Of a DNA stretch of 64,000 nucleotides, positions 40,250 to 48,677 are shown in pieces. Position 1 is the stretch's first letter; every line of letters starts with the position of its first letter. The notes beneath the pieces are model-generated. The model had not been told where the DNA came from. It did no database searches and was given only the letters and a program-made list of their open reading frames with translations. This DNA comes from Modestobacter versicolor (GTDB taxonomy: Bacteria; Actinomycetota; Actinomycetes; Mycobacteriales; Geodermatophilaceae): NCBI RefSeq assembly GCF_014195485.1, contig NZ_JACIBU010000001.1, forward strand, positions 1,116,001-1,180,000. Reading direction: 5' to 3'. A program made the position numbers and the translations under genes.

Positions 40250-41632
40250 TCAGACGCCGGCGAGCTCGTTGCCGGGGCGCAGGTAGACGACCCAGGTGAC
40301 CACGACGCAGACGGCGTAGAAGGCGATGAACGCGACGTACGCGCCGTCCCCGCTGCCGGTGGAGAGGAACGACTGGCGGAAGGCCAGGTTCACCAGCACC
40401 CCGCCGAAGGCGCCGATCGCGCCGGCGATGCCGATCAGCGCCCCGGACATCCGCAGCGCGTGCTTGTCCGCGACCGCGGAGTCGGTGCCGGCGGCGACCG
40501 CGTCCATCGCCCGGGCCCGGAAGATCGCCGGGATCATCTTGTAGGTCGAGCCGTTGCCGATGCCGCTGAGGACGAACAGCAGCACGAAGCCCACCAGGAA
40601 CAGCGGCAGCGACTCCACCTGGCTGGCGGTGAGGACGACGCCCGCGCCGACCGCCATCGCGACGAAGTTCCAGAAGGTGATCCGGGCACCGCCGTACCGG
40701 TCGGCCAGCGAGCCACCGAGCGGCCGGATCAGCGAGCCCAGAAGCGGCCCCAGCCAGGTCAGCTGGGCGGCCGCCAGCGGCGTGGCGAAGTCGTCGGCGA
40801 ACTGGTTCTGCAGCACCTGGCCGAAGGCGAACCCGAAGCCGATGAACGAGCCGAAGGTGCCGATGTAGAGGAAGGACATGATCCAGGTGTGGCCCTCGCG
40901 GGTGGCCTCCCGCATGGCCCGCGGCTGGTTGCGCGCCGTCGTCAGGTTGTCCATCACCAGCGCAGCCCCGACCGCGGCGACCACGATGAACGGCAGGTAG
41001 ACGAAGAGCACGATCCGCGGGTGCTCGGCCCCGGCGGTCGCCAGCACCAGCAGTCCGATCAGCTGGATCACCGGGACGCCCAGGTTGCCGCCGCCGGCGT
41101 TGAGGCCGAGCGCCCAGCCCTTGAGCCGGGTCGGGTAGAAGGCGTTGATGTTGGTCATCGAGCTGGCGAAGTTGCCGCCACCGACGCCGGCCAGGCAGGA
41201 GACGACCAGCAGCGTCGTGTACGAGACGCCCGGCTCGAGCACGACCGCGGTGGCGATCGTGGGCACCAGCAGCGCCGCGGCGCTGATGATCGTCCAGTTC
41301 CGGCCGCCGAACTTGGCCACCGCGAAGGTGTAGGGCAGCCGGACGACGGCACCCAGCGCCGTGGGCAGCGTGGTGAGCAGGAACTTCCCGGCCGGGTCGA
41401 TGCCGAAGACGGGCTCGGGCAGGAAGAGCACCATCACCGACCACAGGCTCCAGATGGAGAACCCGATGTGCTCGGAGAAGACCGAGAAGAACAGGTTCCG
41501 GCGGGCCACGCCCTTGCCGGTGGACTCCCAGAACTCGGGGTCCTCGGGTCGCCAGTCGTCGATCCACCGGCCGCCGAGCCGGCCGGGGGCGTGCTGCTGG
41601 AGGGGGGCGCCGGTCTGGGTGGCTGTGGCCAT
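40250..41632 (-). CDS. narK: Nitrate/nitrite transporter, NarK family
   Basis: A 460-aa major facilitator protein with about twelve membrane helices. The nitrate signature segments GGGNFASSMTNINAFYP and, nearby, GLNAGGGNLGVPVIQL are present, and the second signature lies in FVLSGIGNGSTYKMIP. It probably imports nitrate for assimilation and may exchange nitrite. An N-terminal ~60-residue cytoplasmic stretch precedes the first helix. The start is ATG 41632, 56 bp downstream of a GlnR-box-like element identical in layout to that of nas. Confidence 0.93.
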   Translation of the reverse strand: MATATQTGAPLQQHAPGRLGGRWIDDWRPEDPEFWESTGKGVARRNLFFSVFSEHIGFSIWSLWSVMVLFLPEPVFGIDPAGKFLLTTLPTALGAVVRLPYTFAVAKFGGRNWTIISAAALLVPTIATAVVLEPGVSYTTLLVVSCLAGVGGGNFASSMTNINAFYPTRLKGWALGLNAGGGNLGVPVIQLIGLLVLATAGAEHPRIVLFVYLPFIVVAAVGAALVMDNLTTARNQPRAMREATREGHTWIMSFLYIGTFGSFIGFGFAFGQVLQNQFADDFATPLAAAQLTWLGPLLGSLIRPLGGSLADRYGGARITFWNFVAMAVGAGVVLTASQVESLPLFLVGFVLLFVLSGIGNGSTYKMIPAIFRARAMDAVAAGTDSAVADKHALRMSGALIGIAGAIGAFGGVLVNLAFRQSFLSTGSGDGAYVAFIAFYAVCVVVTWVVYLRPGNELAGV

Positions 41633-41687
41633 GCCGGAACGGTGGCGGCCCGGCGTTCCCCCGCCGTTGCCGTGGCGGTGAACTCGT

Positions 41688-41703
41688 GTTCCGTTGTGCT
41701 CAC
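41688..41703 (-). promoter_or_regulatory. GlnR-box-like element upstream of narK
   Basis: The minus strand reads GTGAG-CACAAC-GGAAC, close to the GlnR half-site layout GTnAC-N6-GaAAC. The proximal edge lies 56 bp upstream of the narK ATG, the same distance as the nas copy. Confidence 0.55.
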
Positions 41704-41777
41704 GCCCCCTGCCCCGCTGTGGTGAGGGGGCCCGCCCGCCAGGTGCGTTCCGCTCTCGCGCGCGCCATGATCGCGGC

Positions 41778-42572
41778 GTGAGGGACTCCATCGGCGACGA
41801 GCGCGCGCCCGGCCGGGACCTGGTGGAGACCGGGGAGCTGGTCGCCGGGTCGATGAGCCGTGCGGTCGCCGGCCTGCTGTTCGCGCCGGAGTCGAGCCCG
41901 CTGCGGCTCGACGACCGGCTCGCCTCCTGCCTGCGCGACGCCGCGACCACCGCCGCCGAGCTGCCGCTGACCTGGGAGCGCGCCCGGGCTGGTGCGGTGC
42001 TGGCCTTCGCCGCGGAGCTGTCGGTCACCCGCGCCCACCAGGGCCGCGCCGTGCGCACCGACGGGTTCTTCAGCGTCAGCACCGCCGCCCGGTCGGCGGC
42101 CGAGCGGCTGGTCGAGGACGTCGTCCAGGCCGCCCGGCAGACCACCGAGGAACGACGGGTGCGGCACCTGGGCTACCTGCTGGCCGAGGTCGTCGTCTCC
42201 CCCGACATCGACGTGGCGCTGGCCTCCCGCGCGCTGCAGCTCGCCGAGTCCTGCAGCTGGCGCCAGCTGGTCTACCTGGCCGCGGTCGGCCGGCGGGACC
42301 GTTCCCCGCTGCCGATGGGCTCGCTGGAGGAGGAGGCGCGGGGCTGGCGGGCCTGGGGCGCCCGCGAGGACGTCGCCGACCTGCAGCGCGCCGACCTGCT
42401 CGACCCGCCGCTGGCACCGGCCCGCCCGGGGCTGCGGCCCGAGCTGCGCCCGGCCGACCTGCGGCTCACCCGCCGCGGGGTGCTGGTGCACCGGCTGCTG
42501 GCGCTGGACTTCGTCCGCGAGGACGACGTCCAGGCCGCGCTGACCGACCTGGACCTCCCGCCCGCCTCGTGA
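41778..42572 (+). CDS. Uncharacterised protein
   Basis: A 264-aa protein that I do not recognise. It is mostly predicted helical, Ala/Leu/Arg-rich, without signal peptide or membrane helices. A conserved-looking central part is VRHLGYLLAEVVVSPDIDVALASRALQLAESCSWRQLVYLAAVGRR-like. The GTG at 41778 is the first in-frame start, and an ATG at 41853 is an alternative. It is divergent from narK and followed by the membrane protein of the sigma cluster. Confidence 0.6.
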   Translation: MRDSIGDERAPGRDLVETGELVAGSMSRAVAGLLFAPESSPLRLDDRLASCLRDAATTAAELPLTWERARAGAVLAFAAELSVTRAHQGRAVRTDGFFSVSTAARSAAERLVEDVVQAARQTTEERRVRHLGYLLAEVVVSPDIDVALASRALQLAESCSWRQLVYLAAVGRRDRSPLPMGSLEEEARGWRAWGAREDVADLQRADLLDPPLAPARPGLRPELRPADLRLTRRGVLVHRLLALDFVREDDVQAALTDLDLPPAS

Positions 42573-42621
42573 AGGACCCGCTCGCCCCGCATGACCTGCG
42601 GCGGCAGCGGAGGATCAGGGC

Positions 42622-44439
42622 ATGAGCCGCGACGACGAGCCGGGTCCCGACCCGGCGGTCGACGCCGTCACCGGGCTGCTCCCCCGGCTCGGGCCGCTCG
42701 CCGTGCTGCTCACCGACGACCGGGCCGACGCCGTCCGGCTGCTGTCCGCGGCGCTGGCCACCCCCAGCGCGCTGGACGACGCGGCGACGGCCCGCCGGGC
42801 GCTGACCGCTCCCCGGGACCGGCCCCGCTGGGCCGCCGAGCAGGTGGTCGGGACGCTCGCGCCGGTCGTCCCGGCCGACGAGGACCCGGTGCTGGCCGCG
42901 GCGCTGCGGTCGCTGCCCGCCGGCGTCCGGGCGGCCGCCGTGCTGCGGCTGGTGGACGGCCCGCCCGCCGGGGACGACGACGCCGTCGCCGCGCTCGCCG
43001 CGGCCGTGGCCCGCGGCGACGACGAGCAGCGCCGCGAGCGCGACCGGGCGACGGCGGCGTTCCGGGCCCCGGGGGCGGCAGCCGGTCCCGCGGCGCCGGC
43101 CGTGCCGCTCGCCGACCGGCTCGCCCGGCTGGCCGCCGGCCGTCCCCTCCCGCCGACCGCCGCCGCGGAGGTCGCCGCGGCGGTCGCTGCCGCCCGGCGG
43201 GGCCGGCGCCGCCGCCGGTACCGGCTGGTGGGTGCCGCCGCGCTGGTCGCCGTCCTGCTCGCCCTGGTCCCGCTGCTGCCGCAGCCCGGACCGCCGGCCC
43301 CGGTCACCGACGTCTACGCCGGGAGCCCGCGCGGCTCGTTGGCCGGCGACGAGGAGTTCCTGCGGGAGATGCGCGCGCAGAGCTGGTCGGGCACCGACCT
43401 GGCCACCACCTCGCCGCCGGCCACCCGCCGGGTGGTGTTCGCCGGCGACGTGCCCGGCGGCCGGTGGGCGCTCGTGGTGACCGGGGAGGGGGCCAACCGG
43501 GCGGCCGCCTGGTTCTCCGGCCCGGAGGGGGCCCAGGCCGGGCGGCTCCGGCTGCGGTCGGTGGCCCTGGACCCGGACCCGGCGCTCCCGGTGTCGCTGG
43601 CCGACCCGTCGACCGGGGCGCTGGTCGTGGTCGGCGCCCCGGGCGACACCGTGGCGGTGTCCGAGCGGCCGGAGGTGACGGCCGACGGTTCCCTGGCGCG
43701 GGAGACCACCGACGTCCCCGCCCCCGACGGGGTGGCCGTCGCCGCGCTCACGCCGCTCCCGGGTGCCCCGCAGAGCGCCGTCCGGGTCGAGGTGGAGCGG
43801 GACGGTCGCCGGGTCGACGTCGCCCCGCCGGTGTTGCTCACCCCCGACGGTGCCGACCGCGCGGTGCTGCCCGAGGGCACCCGGCTGCGGCCGGCACCGC
43901 GACCGGCGGTCGGCGACTCCGCCGTGGCCGTCCGGCTCGCCACGGTGCTCGGCCAGCTGGGGCAGTCCCCGGCCACCGCGCAGGTCACCACCCTGTGGGC
44001 CGGCGACCTCCCCGGCCCCAACGACCAGCCGACCCGGCTCACCGTCGTCGCCCTCCCCCAGCCCTCGGGCGCCGTCGTGGTCACCGCTCCCTACGGCTAC
44101 GCCGCCGACCTGTCCGGCCGGTCGGGCAGCTCGTGGTGCGGCACCGGGGTGCTGCCCGCCGGCGAGCCGCTGGACCAGCGGGTCGTCGCGGTGCAGTGCG
44201 ACCTCAGCGACGGCCGGGTGACCCGGGAGATCAGCCGGTTCCTCGTCGTCCTCGCCCCGCCGACGGCGACCTCGGTGCAGCTGCTCGACGCCGGCGGGGT
44301 GCTGCTGAGCGCGCACCCGATGGCCGACGGCGTCGCGGTCGTCCGGTCACCGGGCGAGGTCGCGATGGTGACGGTCACCGGTGCCGACGGCGGGACGGCG
44401 ATGGCGGCCCCGCTGGTGGACACCCCGCTGGACGGCTGA
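42622..44439 (+). CDS. Chimeric membrane protein: decayed SigE-like N-terminus plus ectodomain
   Basis: A 605-aa protein. Residues ~20-115 align by eye with the SigE-family factor encoded downstream (PLAVLLTDDR against RLAVLLTGDR; EQVV; AALRSLPAGVRAAAVLR against AALRSLPPRMRTAVVLR). The DNA-binding region 4 helix is missing. A basic stretch ([11 protein letters not shown]) and a single membrane helix (about residues 200-220) follow. The remaining ~380 residues form an outside domain paralogous to the protein at 45044 (AGDVPGGRWALV, TGALVVVGAPGDTVAVS, SWCGTGVLPAGEPL). It is probably a sensor or anti-sigma-like regulator, but its function is unproven. The ATG at 42622 follows AGGATCAGGGC. Confidence 0.8.
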   Translation: MSRDDEPGPDPAVDAVTGLLPRLGPLAVLLTDDRADAVRLLSAALATPSALDDAATARRALTAPRDRPRWAAEQVVGTLAPVVPADEDPVLAAALRSLPAGVRAAAVLRLVDGPPAGDDDAVAALAAAVARGDDEQRRERDRATAAFRAPGAAAGPAAPAVPLADRLARLAAGRPLPPTAAAEVAAAVAAARRGRRRRRYRLVGAAALVAVLLALVPLLPQPGPPAPVTDVYAGSPRGSLAGDEEFLREMRAQSWSGTDLATTSPPATRRVVFAGDVPGGRWALVVTGEGANRAAAWFSGPEGAQAGRLRLRSVALDPDPALPVSLADPSTGALVVVGAPGDTVAVSERPEVTADGSLARETTDVPAPDGVAVAALTPLPGAPQSAVRVEVERDGRRVDVAPPVLLTPDGADRAVLPEGTRLRPAPRPAVGDSAVAVRLATVLGQLGQSPATAQVTTLWAGDLPGPNDQPTRLTVVALPQPSGAVVVTAPYGYAADLSGRSGSSWCGTGVLPAGEPLDQRVVAVQCDLSDGRVTREISRFLVVLAPPTATSVQLLDAGGVLLSAHPMADGVAVVRSPGEVAMVTVTGADGGTAMAAPLVDTPLDG

Positions 44440-44537
44440 GCCGGGTGATCGTGACCGGTTCGTGACCGGGGCTGTGGGTCTGCTGGGCGTCCCACCTCGT
44501 GTAAGAGGTGACGGACGGCGAGAGGGGACCCGCGGGC

Positions 44538-45044
44538 GTGGGCACTGGGGACGGCAGCAGCTTCGAGGACTTCGTGTCCCGGGAGCAGCCTGCCCTGCTG
44601 CGCCTGGCGGTCCTGCTCACCGGCGACCGCGGACATGCGGAGGACCTGGTGCAGACGGCCCTGCTGAAGACCTACCGGCACTGGGGGCGGATCGCCCGCA
44701 CCGGAGAACCGACCGGCTACGTGCGCCGGGTGCTGGTCACCACGCACACCAGCTGGCGACGGCGGCTCTGGACGACCGAGCAGGTGGTGGACGCCCTGCC
44801 CGACCGGGTGGACCCCACCGTCGTGCCGGACGGCGACGAGGAGCTGCGCGCCGCGCTCCGGTCGCTGCCGCCGCGGATGCGCACCGCGGTCGTGCTGCGC
44901 TTCTACGCCGACCTCTCGCAGCTGCAGACCGCCCAGCTGATGGGCTGCTCGGAGAGCACCGTGAACACCCAGACCGCCCGCGGGCTGACCCGGCTGCGCA
45001 CGCTGCTCGCCGCCCCGGTGTTCGCCGCGGAGGAGGGATCGTGA
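44538..45044 (+). CDS. SigE-family ECF RNA polymerase sigma factor
   Basis: An extracytoplasmic-function sigma factor of about 168 aa, SigE family. Region 2 is FEDFVSREQPALLRLAVLLTGDRGHAEDLVQTAL-like with YVRRVLVTTHTSWRRR. Region 4 is LRSLPPRMRTAVVLRFYADLSQLQTAQLMGCSESTVNTQTARGLTRL-like with an intact helix-turn-helix. The start was set at GTG 44538 behind GAGAGGGG; GTG 44508 is an upstream alternative without a ribosome binding site. Its TGA shares bases with the ATG of the downstream membrane protein (TGATG), the normal sigma/anti-sigma arrangement. Confidence 0.93.
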   Translation: MGTGDGSSFEDFVSREQPALLRLAVLLTGDRGHAEDLVQTALLKTYRHWGRIARTGEPTGYVRRVLVTTHTSWRRRLWTTEQVVDALPDRVDPTVVPDGDEELRAALRSLPPRMRTAVVLRFYADLSQLQTAQLMGCSESTVNTQTARGLTRLRTLLAAPVFAAEEGS

Positions 45045-46483
45045 TGGACGAGACCGAGCTGCAGCACCGGCTCACCCGGCTGGCCGAGCGGACCGCTCCC
45101 CCGCCGCGCGAGTCGCTCGCCGAGGTCGTCGTCGCCCGGCACCGCAGCCAGGGCCGGCAGGTCGCCGGCATCACCGCGCTGGTGGCCGCCGTGGCCGCCG
45201 TCGTGGTCGCCGTGCCGTCGCTCACCGGCGGGCCGGCCCAGCCGACGGCCGCGACGTCGGCCGACGGGCTGCCCGCACCCGTCGACGACTGGGCCGGCGG
45301 CCTGCTCACCACCCCCACCCGCGGCTCGCTCGCCGCCGACACCGCCTTCGTCGAAGGTGTCCGCCAGCTGTCCTGGCAGAACCCGATGGCCGGGCCCCAC
45401 GACGACGACCCGGACGCGCCGCTGGACACCCGGGTCGTCGTCTACGCCGGCGACGTCGCCGGGGCCCGGTTCGCCCTGGTCGCCGGGGAGAACACCGCCC
45501 AGGTCGATGACGACCCCGCGCTGCAGACCGACGCGGGCGTGCTGAGCGACGTCGCCATCGCCTGGTACCTCGGCCCGGCGGGCGCCGCAGCCGGCGACAT
45601 GACCCTGCAGAGCGTGCCCCGCGGCGTCGACTCCTACGGCGGGCCGGCCGGCTTCTTCGACGGCGCCACCGGGGCGCTGGTCGTGGTCGGCGAGCCGGGT
45701 GACGCGATGACGGTCTCGCCGCGCCCGGTGGTGGCCGCCGACGGCTCGGTGGTGCGCGAGCAGGTGCCGGTCGAGGCGCCGGACGGGATCGGCACGGCGG
45801 TCTTCCCGGCCGGCTCGGTCTCGGGGACGTCCCTCCGCTACACGGTCGTCCGGGGCACCGAGTCCTGGACGTCCAGCCCCAGCTGGACCGGTTCCGACTC
45901 GTCGGCGCCCCAGGTCCCCGTCACCTGGCTGCGCCCCGCGCCGGCACCAGGACCGGTCGACTCGCTGGCCGAGTGGGAGCCGCAGCAGCTGCTCGAGCGC
46001 CTCGGCCTGCTGGCCGAGGAGGTGCAGTTCTCGATGGTCTGGGCCGGGGACGTCCCCTCACCGGTGGAACGCACGTCCCGCGTCAGCCTGCTCGCGGCGA
46101 CCCTCCCGTCCGGAGCGGTGTACCTGCAGTGCTCGCTCGGGCTCGACCTCGGCAACGGCAGCGCCGGCGGGACCTGGTGCGGGAGCGGGATCCGGCCCGC
46201 TGGGACGCCGCTGGCCGAGCAGACCGTCGTCGTCCGCTCCGACGCCACGGACATGTCCAGGAACTCCGACGTCGTCAGCAGCCTGATCGTCGTCGCACCG
46301 CCCACCGCGGTGGCGGCCCGGGCCGTCGACCTCGACGGTGCGGTGCTGGCCGGGTTCCCGCTGGTCGACGGGGTGGCCGTGGTGCCGTTCCCCGAGCGCG
46401 CGGCGACCGTCGAGACGCTGGCCGCGGACGGCACGGTGCTGGAGAGCACCCGCCCGCTGACGATGGCCGACCTCGGTGACTGA
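45044..46483 (+). CDS. Membrane protein paired with the sigma factor (putative anti-sigma)
   Basis: A 479-aa protein. A ~38-residue cytoplasmic N-terminus (LQHRLTRLAERTAPPPRESLAEVV) and one membrane helix (about residues 40-60) lead into a large outside domain. That domain has two conserved cysteines in YLQCSLGLD and GTWCGSGIRP. The arrangement directly after a SigE-family gene, with a TGATG overlap, suggests it controls sigma activity in response to an envelope signal. No zinc-binding HxxxCxxC anti-sigma motif is visible, so the role is inferred from context. Its ectodomain is paralogous to that of the 42622 gene. Confidence 0.75.
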   Translation: MDETELQHRLTRLAERTAPPPRESLAEVVVARHRSQGRQVAGITALVAAVAAVVVAVPSLTGGPAQPTAATSADGLPAPVDDWAGGLLTTPTRGSLAADTAFVEGVRQLSWQNPMAGPHDDDPDAPLDTRVVVYAGDVAGARFALVAGENTAQVDDDPALQTDAGVLSDVAIAWYLGPAGAAAGDMTLQSVPRGVDSYGGPAGFFDGATGALVVVGEPGDAMTVSPRPVVAADGSVVREQVPVEAPDGIGTAVFPAGSVSGTSLRYTVVRGTESWTSSPSWTGSDSSAPQVPVTWLRPAPAPGPVDSLAEWEPQQLLERLGLLAEEVQFSMVWAGDVPSPVERTSRVSLLAATLPSGAVYLQCSLGLDLGNGSAGGTWCGSGIRPAGTPLAEQTVVVRSDATDMSRNSDVVSSLIVVAPPTAVAARAVDLDGAVLAGFPLVDGVAVVPFPERAATVETLAADGTVLESTRPLTMADLGD

Positions 46484-46601
46484 GCTCCCGGCCGAGCCCG
46501 CCTCGGTGATCGCCGCCCGGCAGCTGGCCGAGGAGGCACGGGTCCGGCGCACCGCCGTGCGCCGGTCACCGCTGCGCCCGGCCCCGCACCCCGTGCCGTG
46601 A
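46476..46601 (+). CDS. 41-aa microprotein in the sigma cluster
   Basis: A very short gene overlapping the upstream membrane protein by 8 bp (GTG 46476) and the next gene by GTGA (46598-46601). The product starts VTELPAEPASVIAARQLAEE and continues as an Arg-rich, Pro-rich tail (RVRRTAVRRSPLRPAPHPVP). The tight overlap on both sides suggests it is translated. Function is unknown. Confidence 0.5.
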   Translation: MTELPAEPASVIAARQLAEEARVRRTAVRRSPLRPAPHPVP

Positions 46602-47014
46602 AGGGCCTCCTCGCCTTCGGGGCGGCTCTGGCCGCCGTGCTGGTCGTCCTCACCTGGGGCCACGGCGACGTCGCCTGCCCGGCGATCGGCTGGGGCTCGA
46701 CGGTCCGGGTCGAGCTGGCCGGGGACTGGTCGGGCCAGCCGCTGGGGGTGGTCGAGCTGACGTGCACGCCCGGGTGCGAGCCCCTCACCGTGCTCGACGA
46801 GGTCACCGGCGAGCCGGTGCAGCTCGGGACCGCGCCGGACCCGCTCGTCCGGCCGGTGTTCGGGGAGCAGCCCAGGTCAGCGGTCGCGACGGTGCGCGCG
46901 GCCGACGGGACCGTGCTGGCCCGGGTGGAGTCCGCGCTGCGGTTCGAGCGGGTCGGCGGCACCGAGGAGTGCGGTGGGCCGACGGAGGCGGTCGTGGCGG
47001 TGCCCGCGCCGTGA
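46598..47014 (+). CDS. Small secreted or membrane-anchored Cys-containing protein
   Basis: A 138-aa protein with an N-terminal hydrophobic segment (LLAFGAALAAVLVVLTW), a likely signal anchor or signal peptide, and a beta-rich outside part. Cysteines are found in DVACP, LTCTPGCEP and EECGGP. It is clearly related to the following lipoprotein (shared RVGGTEECGGP block against RVGGSEECGGP). The GTG start overlaps the microprotein stop, and its own stop overlaps the next GTG (GTGA). Confidence 0.75.
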   Translation: MKGLLAFGAALAAVLVVLTWGHGDVACPAIGWGSTVRVELAGDWSGQPLGVVELTCTPGCEPLTVLDEVTGEPVQLGTAPDPLVRPVFGEQPRSAVATVRAADGTVLARVESALRFERVGGTEECGGPTEAVVAVPAP

Positions 47015-47400
47015 GGGTGGTCGTGGCGGTCGCCGTCCTCCTGGCGCTGGCCGGCTGCGAGGACGAGGCGACGGTCTGCCCGGCGTCCGCGGCGGTCGTG
47101 CTGCCGAACGTGGTGGTGCAGCTCGAGCGCTGGCCGGCCGCCGACTCCGCCGTCCTGCAGTGCGCGCCGGCCTGCGTGCCGGGCCTGGCCGGCGACGACC
47201 GCACCGAGCTGACCGTGCCGGTGGTGGACGGCGTCGCCGGGTTCGACGTGTTCGCCAGCCCGGCCACGGTGGCGGTCACCGTGCTCGCTGCCGACGGCAC
47301 GGAGCTGACCCGGCTGGAGACCGAGCTGGACTGGGCGCGGGTCGGCGGCAGCGAGGAGTGCGGCGGTCCGGTGGTGGCGACCGTCGACGTCCCCGGCTGA
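47011..47400 (+). CDS. Small lipoprotein, paralogue of the preceding gene
   Basis: A 129-aa lipoprotein. The signal peptide VRVVVAVAVLLALAGC ends in a lipobox with the modified cysteine in LAGC. The mature part carries TVCPAS, LQCAPACVPG and EECGGP, the same cysteine layout as the upstream protein, implying tandem duplication. It is probably anchored on the outside of the membrane and may work with the ectodomain proteins of this cluster (inference from operon context). It ends 6 bp from the convergent AraC gene. Confidence 0.75.
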   Translation: MRVVVAVAVLLALAGCEDEATVCPASAAVVLPNVVVQLERWPAADSAVLQCAPACVPGLAGDDRTELTVPVVDGVAGFDVFASPATVAVTVLAADGTELTRLETELDWARVGGSEECGGPVVATVDVPG

Positions 47401-47406
47401 GCGGCG

Positions 47407-48195
47407 TCAGGCCGCCGAGCGCGCGTAGGCGGCCGGCGTCGTGGCGAGCATCCGGCGGAAGTGCCGGGTCAGGTGCGGTTGGTCGGCGAAGCCGGCGACG
47501 GCCGCGACCTGCGCGACCGGCATGCCGTCCAGCAGCAGCCGGCGGGCCAGGTCGATCCGGCGGCCGGTGAGGTACCGGTGCGGCGGCAGCCCGTGCCGCC
47601 GGGTGAACGCCCGGACGACGTGGGTGGGGTGCACCCCGAAGAGCGCGGCCGCCTCGGCCAACGGGAGCCCCTCCGCGACCCGGGCGTCGATCAGCTCCCG
47701 CACCCGGTCGGCCAGCGCGTCGTCCCGCACGTCCGGTGCCGCGACGACGGCGCGGTCCAGGTGCTGGCCGAGCCGCTCGAGCACGAAGCCGAGCCGGCTC
47801 TCCGCCTCCAGGGCGTCCCCGCCCGCGCGCAGCACCCCGTGCAGCACCGACAACCGCTCGCGCAGCGCGGCGTCGTCGAAGGCCGGCTGGTCGACGCACC
47901 GGCCGGCCCGCTCGGCGCCGAGCGTGGCCGGCGCCAGGTAGAGCACCCGCTTGCGGAACCCGGCCGGTGACTGCGACCGGCCGTCGTGCGGGACGTCTGG
48001 CGGCAGCAGGGTGACCAGCCCGCGGGTGGCGCCGTGCGCGTGCCGGTCCAGGTCGTAGCGGACGGCGCCGTCGTCGACCAGCAGCAGCGTCCACGCCCCG
48101 TGGGTGTGCGAGGGGTAGACGTGGTCGGTGAAGTGGGCGTGCAGCACCTCGGTCAGGCCGGGGACCTCCGGCCGCCAGGCGACCACCTCGCTCAC
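47407..48195 (-). CDS. AraC family transcriptional regulator
   Basis: A 262-aa regulator. The N-terminal cupin (AraC-binding) domain contains SHTHGAWTLLLVDDGAVRYDL and LLPPDVPHDG. The C-terminal domain has two helix-turn-helix motifs (LPLAEAAALFGVHPTHVVRAFTRRHG and VAQVAAVAGFADQPHLTRHFRR). The GTG at 48195 starts at SEVVAWRP. It is divergent from a DUF2000 gene. The 50-bp gap holds the direct repeat GAACG at 48202 and 48212 (10-bp period), a possible binding site. Confidence 0.92.
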   Translation of the reverse strand: MSEVVAWRPEVPGLTEVLHAHFTDHVYPSHTHGAWTLLLVDDGAVRYDLDRHAHGATRGLVTLLPPDVPHDGRSQSPAGFRKRVLYLAPATLGAERAGRCVDQPAFDDAALRERLSVLHGVLRAGGDALEAESRLGFVLERLGQHLDRAVVAAPDVRDDALADRVRELIDARVAEGLPLAEAAALFGVHPTHVVRAFTRRHGLPPHRYLTGRRIDLARRLLLDGMPVAQVAAVAGFADQPHLTRHFRRMLATTPAAYARSAA

Positions 48196-48245
48196 GGTCA
48201 GGAACGTACAAGAACGCCGCGGCGCCGGGCTCCAGGCTGAGCAGC

Positions 48246-48677
48246 ATGGACACCCCCGACGAGGCACCCCGCTGGGCCACCAAGATCGCCGTCCTGCTGC
48301 GCGAGGACCTCGCACCGTGGCAGGCCCTCAACGTCACGTCGTTCCTGGTCAGCGGGATCGTCGCGACCGGGCCCGAGCTGGTCGGCGAGCCCTACGAGGA
48401 CGCCGACGGCACCGGTTACCTGCCGATGATCCGCCAGCCGGTGCTCGTGCTGGCCGGGCCGGGCGAGCTGCTGCGCACCGCGCGCACCCGGGCGCTGGAG
48501 CGCAGCCTGACCCCCGCCGTCTTCACCGCCGAGCTGTTCAGCACCCCCGGCGACGTGCAGAACCGGGCCGCGGTCAAGGCGGTCGCCGGCGCCGACCTGG
48601 ACCTGGTGGGCCTCGCCGTCCACGGCCCGAAGAACGCGGTCGACAAGGTCGTGAAGGGCGCCCGCATGCACCCCTGA
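48246..48677 (+). CDS. DUF2000 family protein
   Basis: A 143-aa protein of the DUF2000 family, related to peptidyl-tRNA hydrolase-like folds. Typical segments are WATKIAVLLREDLAPWQALNVTSFL, GEPYEDADGTGYLPMIRQPVLV and DLVGLAVHGPKNAVDKVVKGA. Its function is not established. Pairing with a divergent AraC regulator is a common arrangement and suggests it is the target. The ATG at 48246 precedes the conserved block. Confidence 0.85.
   Translation: MDTPDEAPRWATKIAVLLREDLAPWQALNVTSFLVSGIVATGPELVGEPYEDADGTGYLPMIRQPVLVLAGPGELLRTARTRALERSLTPAVFTAELFSTPGDVQNRAAVKAVAGADLDLVGLAVHGPKNAVDKVVKGARMHP

Noticed and set aside
41680-41691. LexA/SOS-box-like GAAC-ACGA-GTTC upstream of narK
   Set aside because: It has the GAAC-N4-GTTC core but lacks the flanking TC/GA of actinobacterial SOS boxes, and it overlaps the GlnR-box-like element; narK is not a DNA damage gene.
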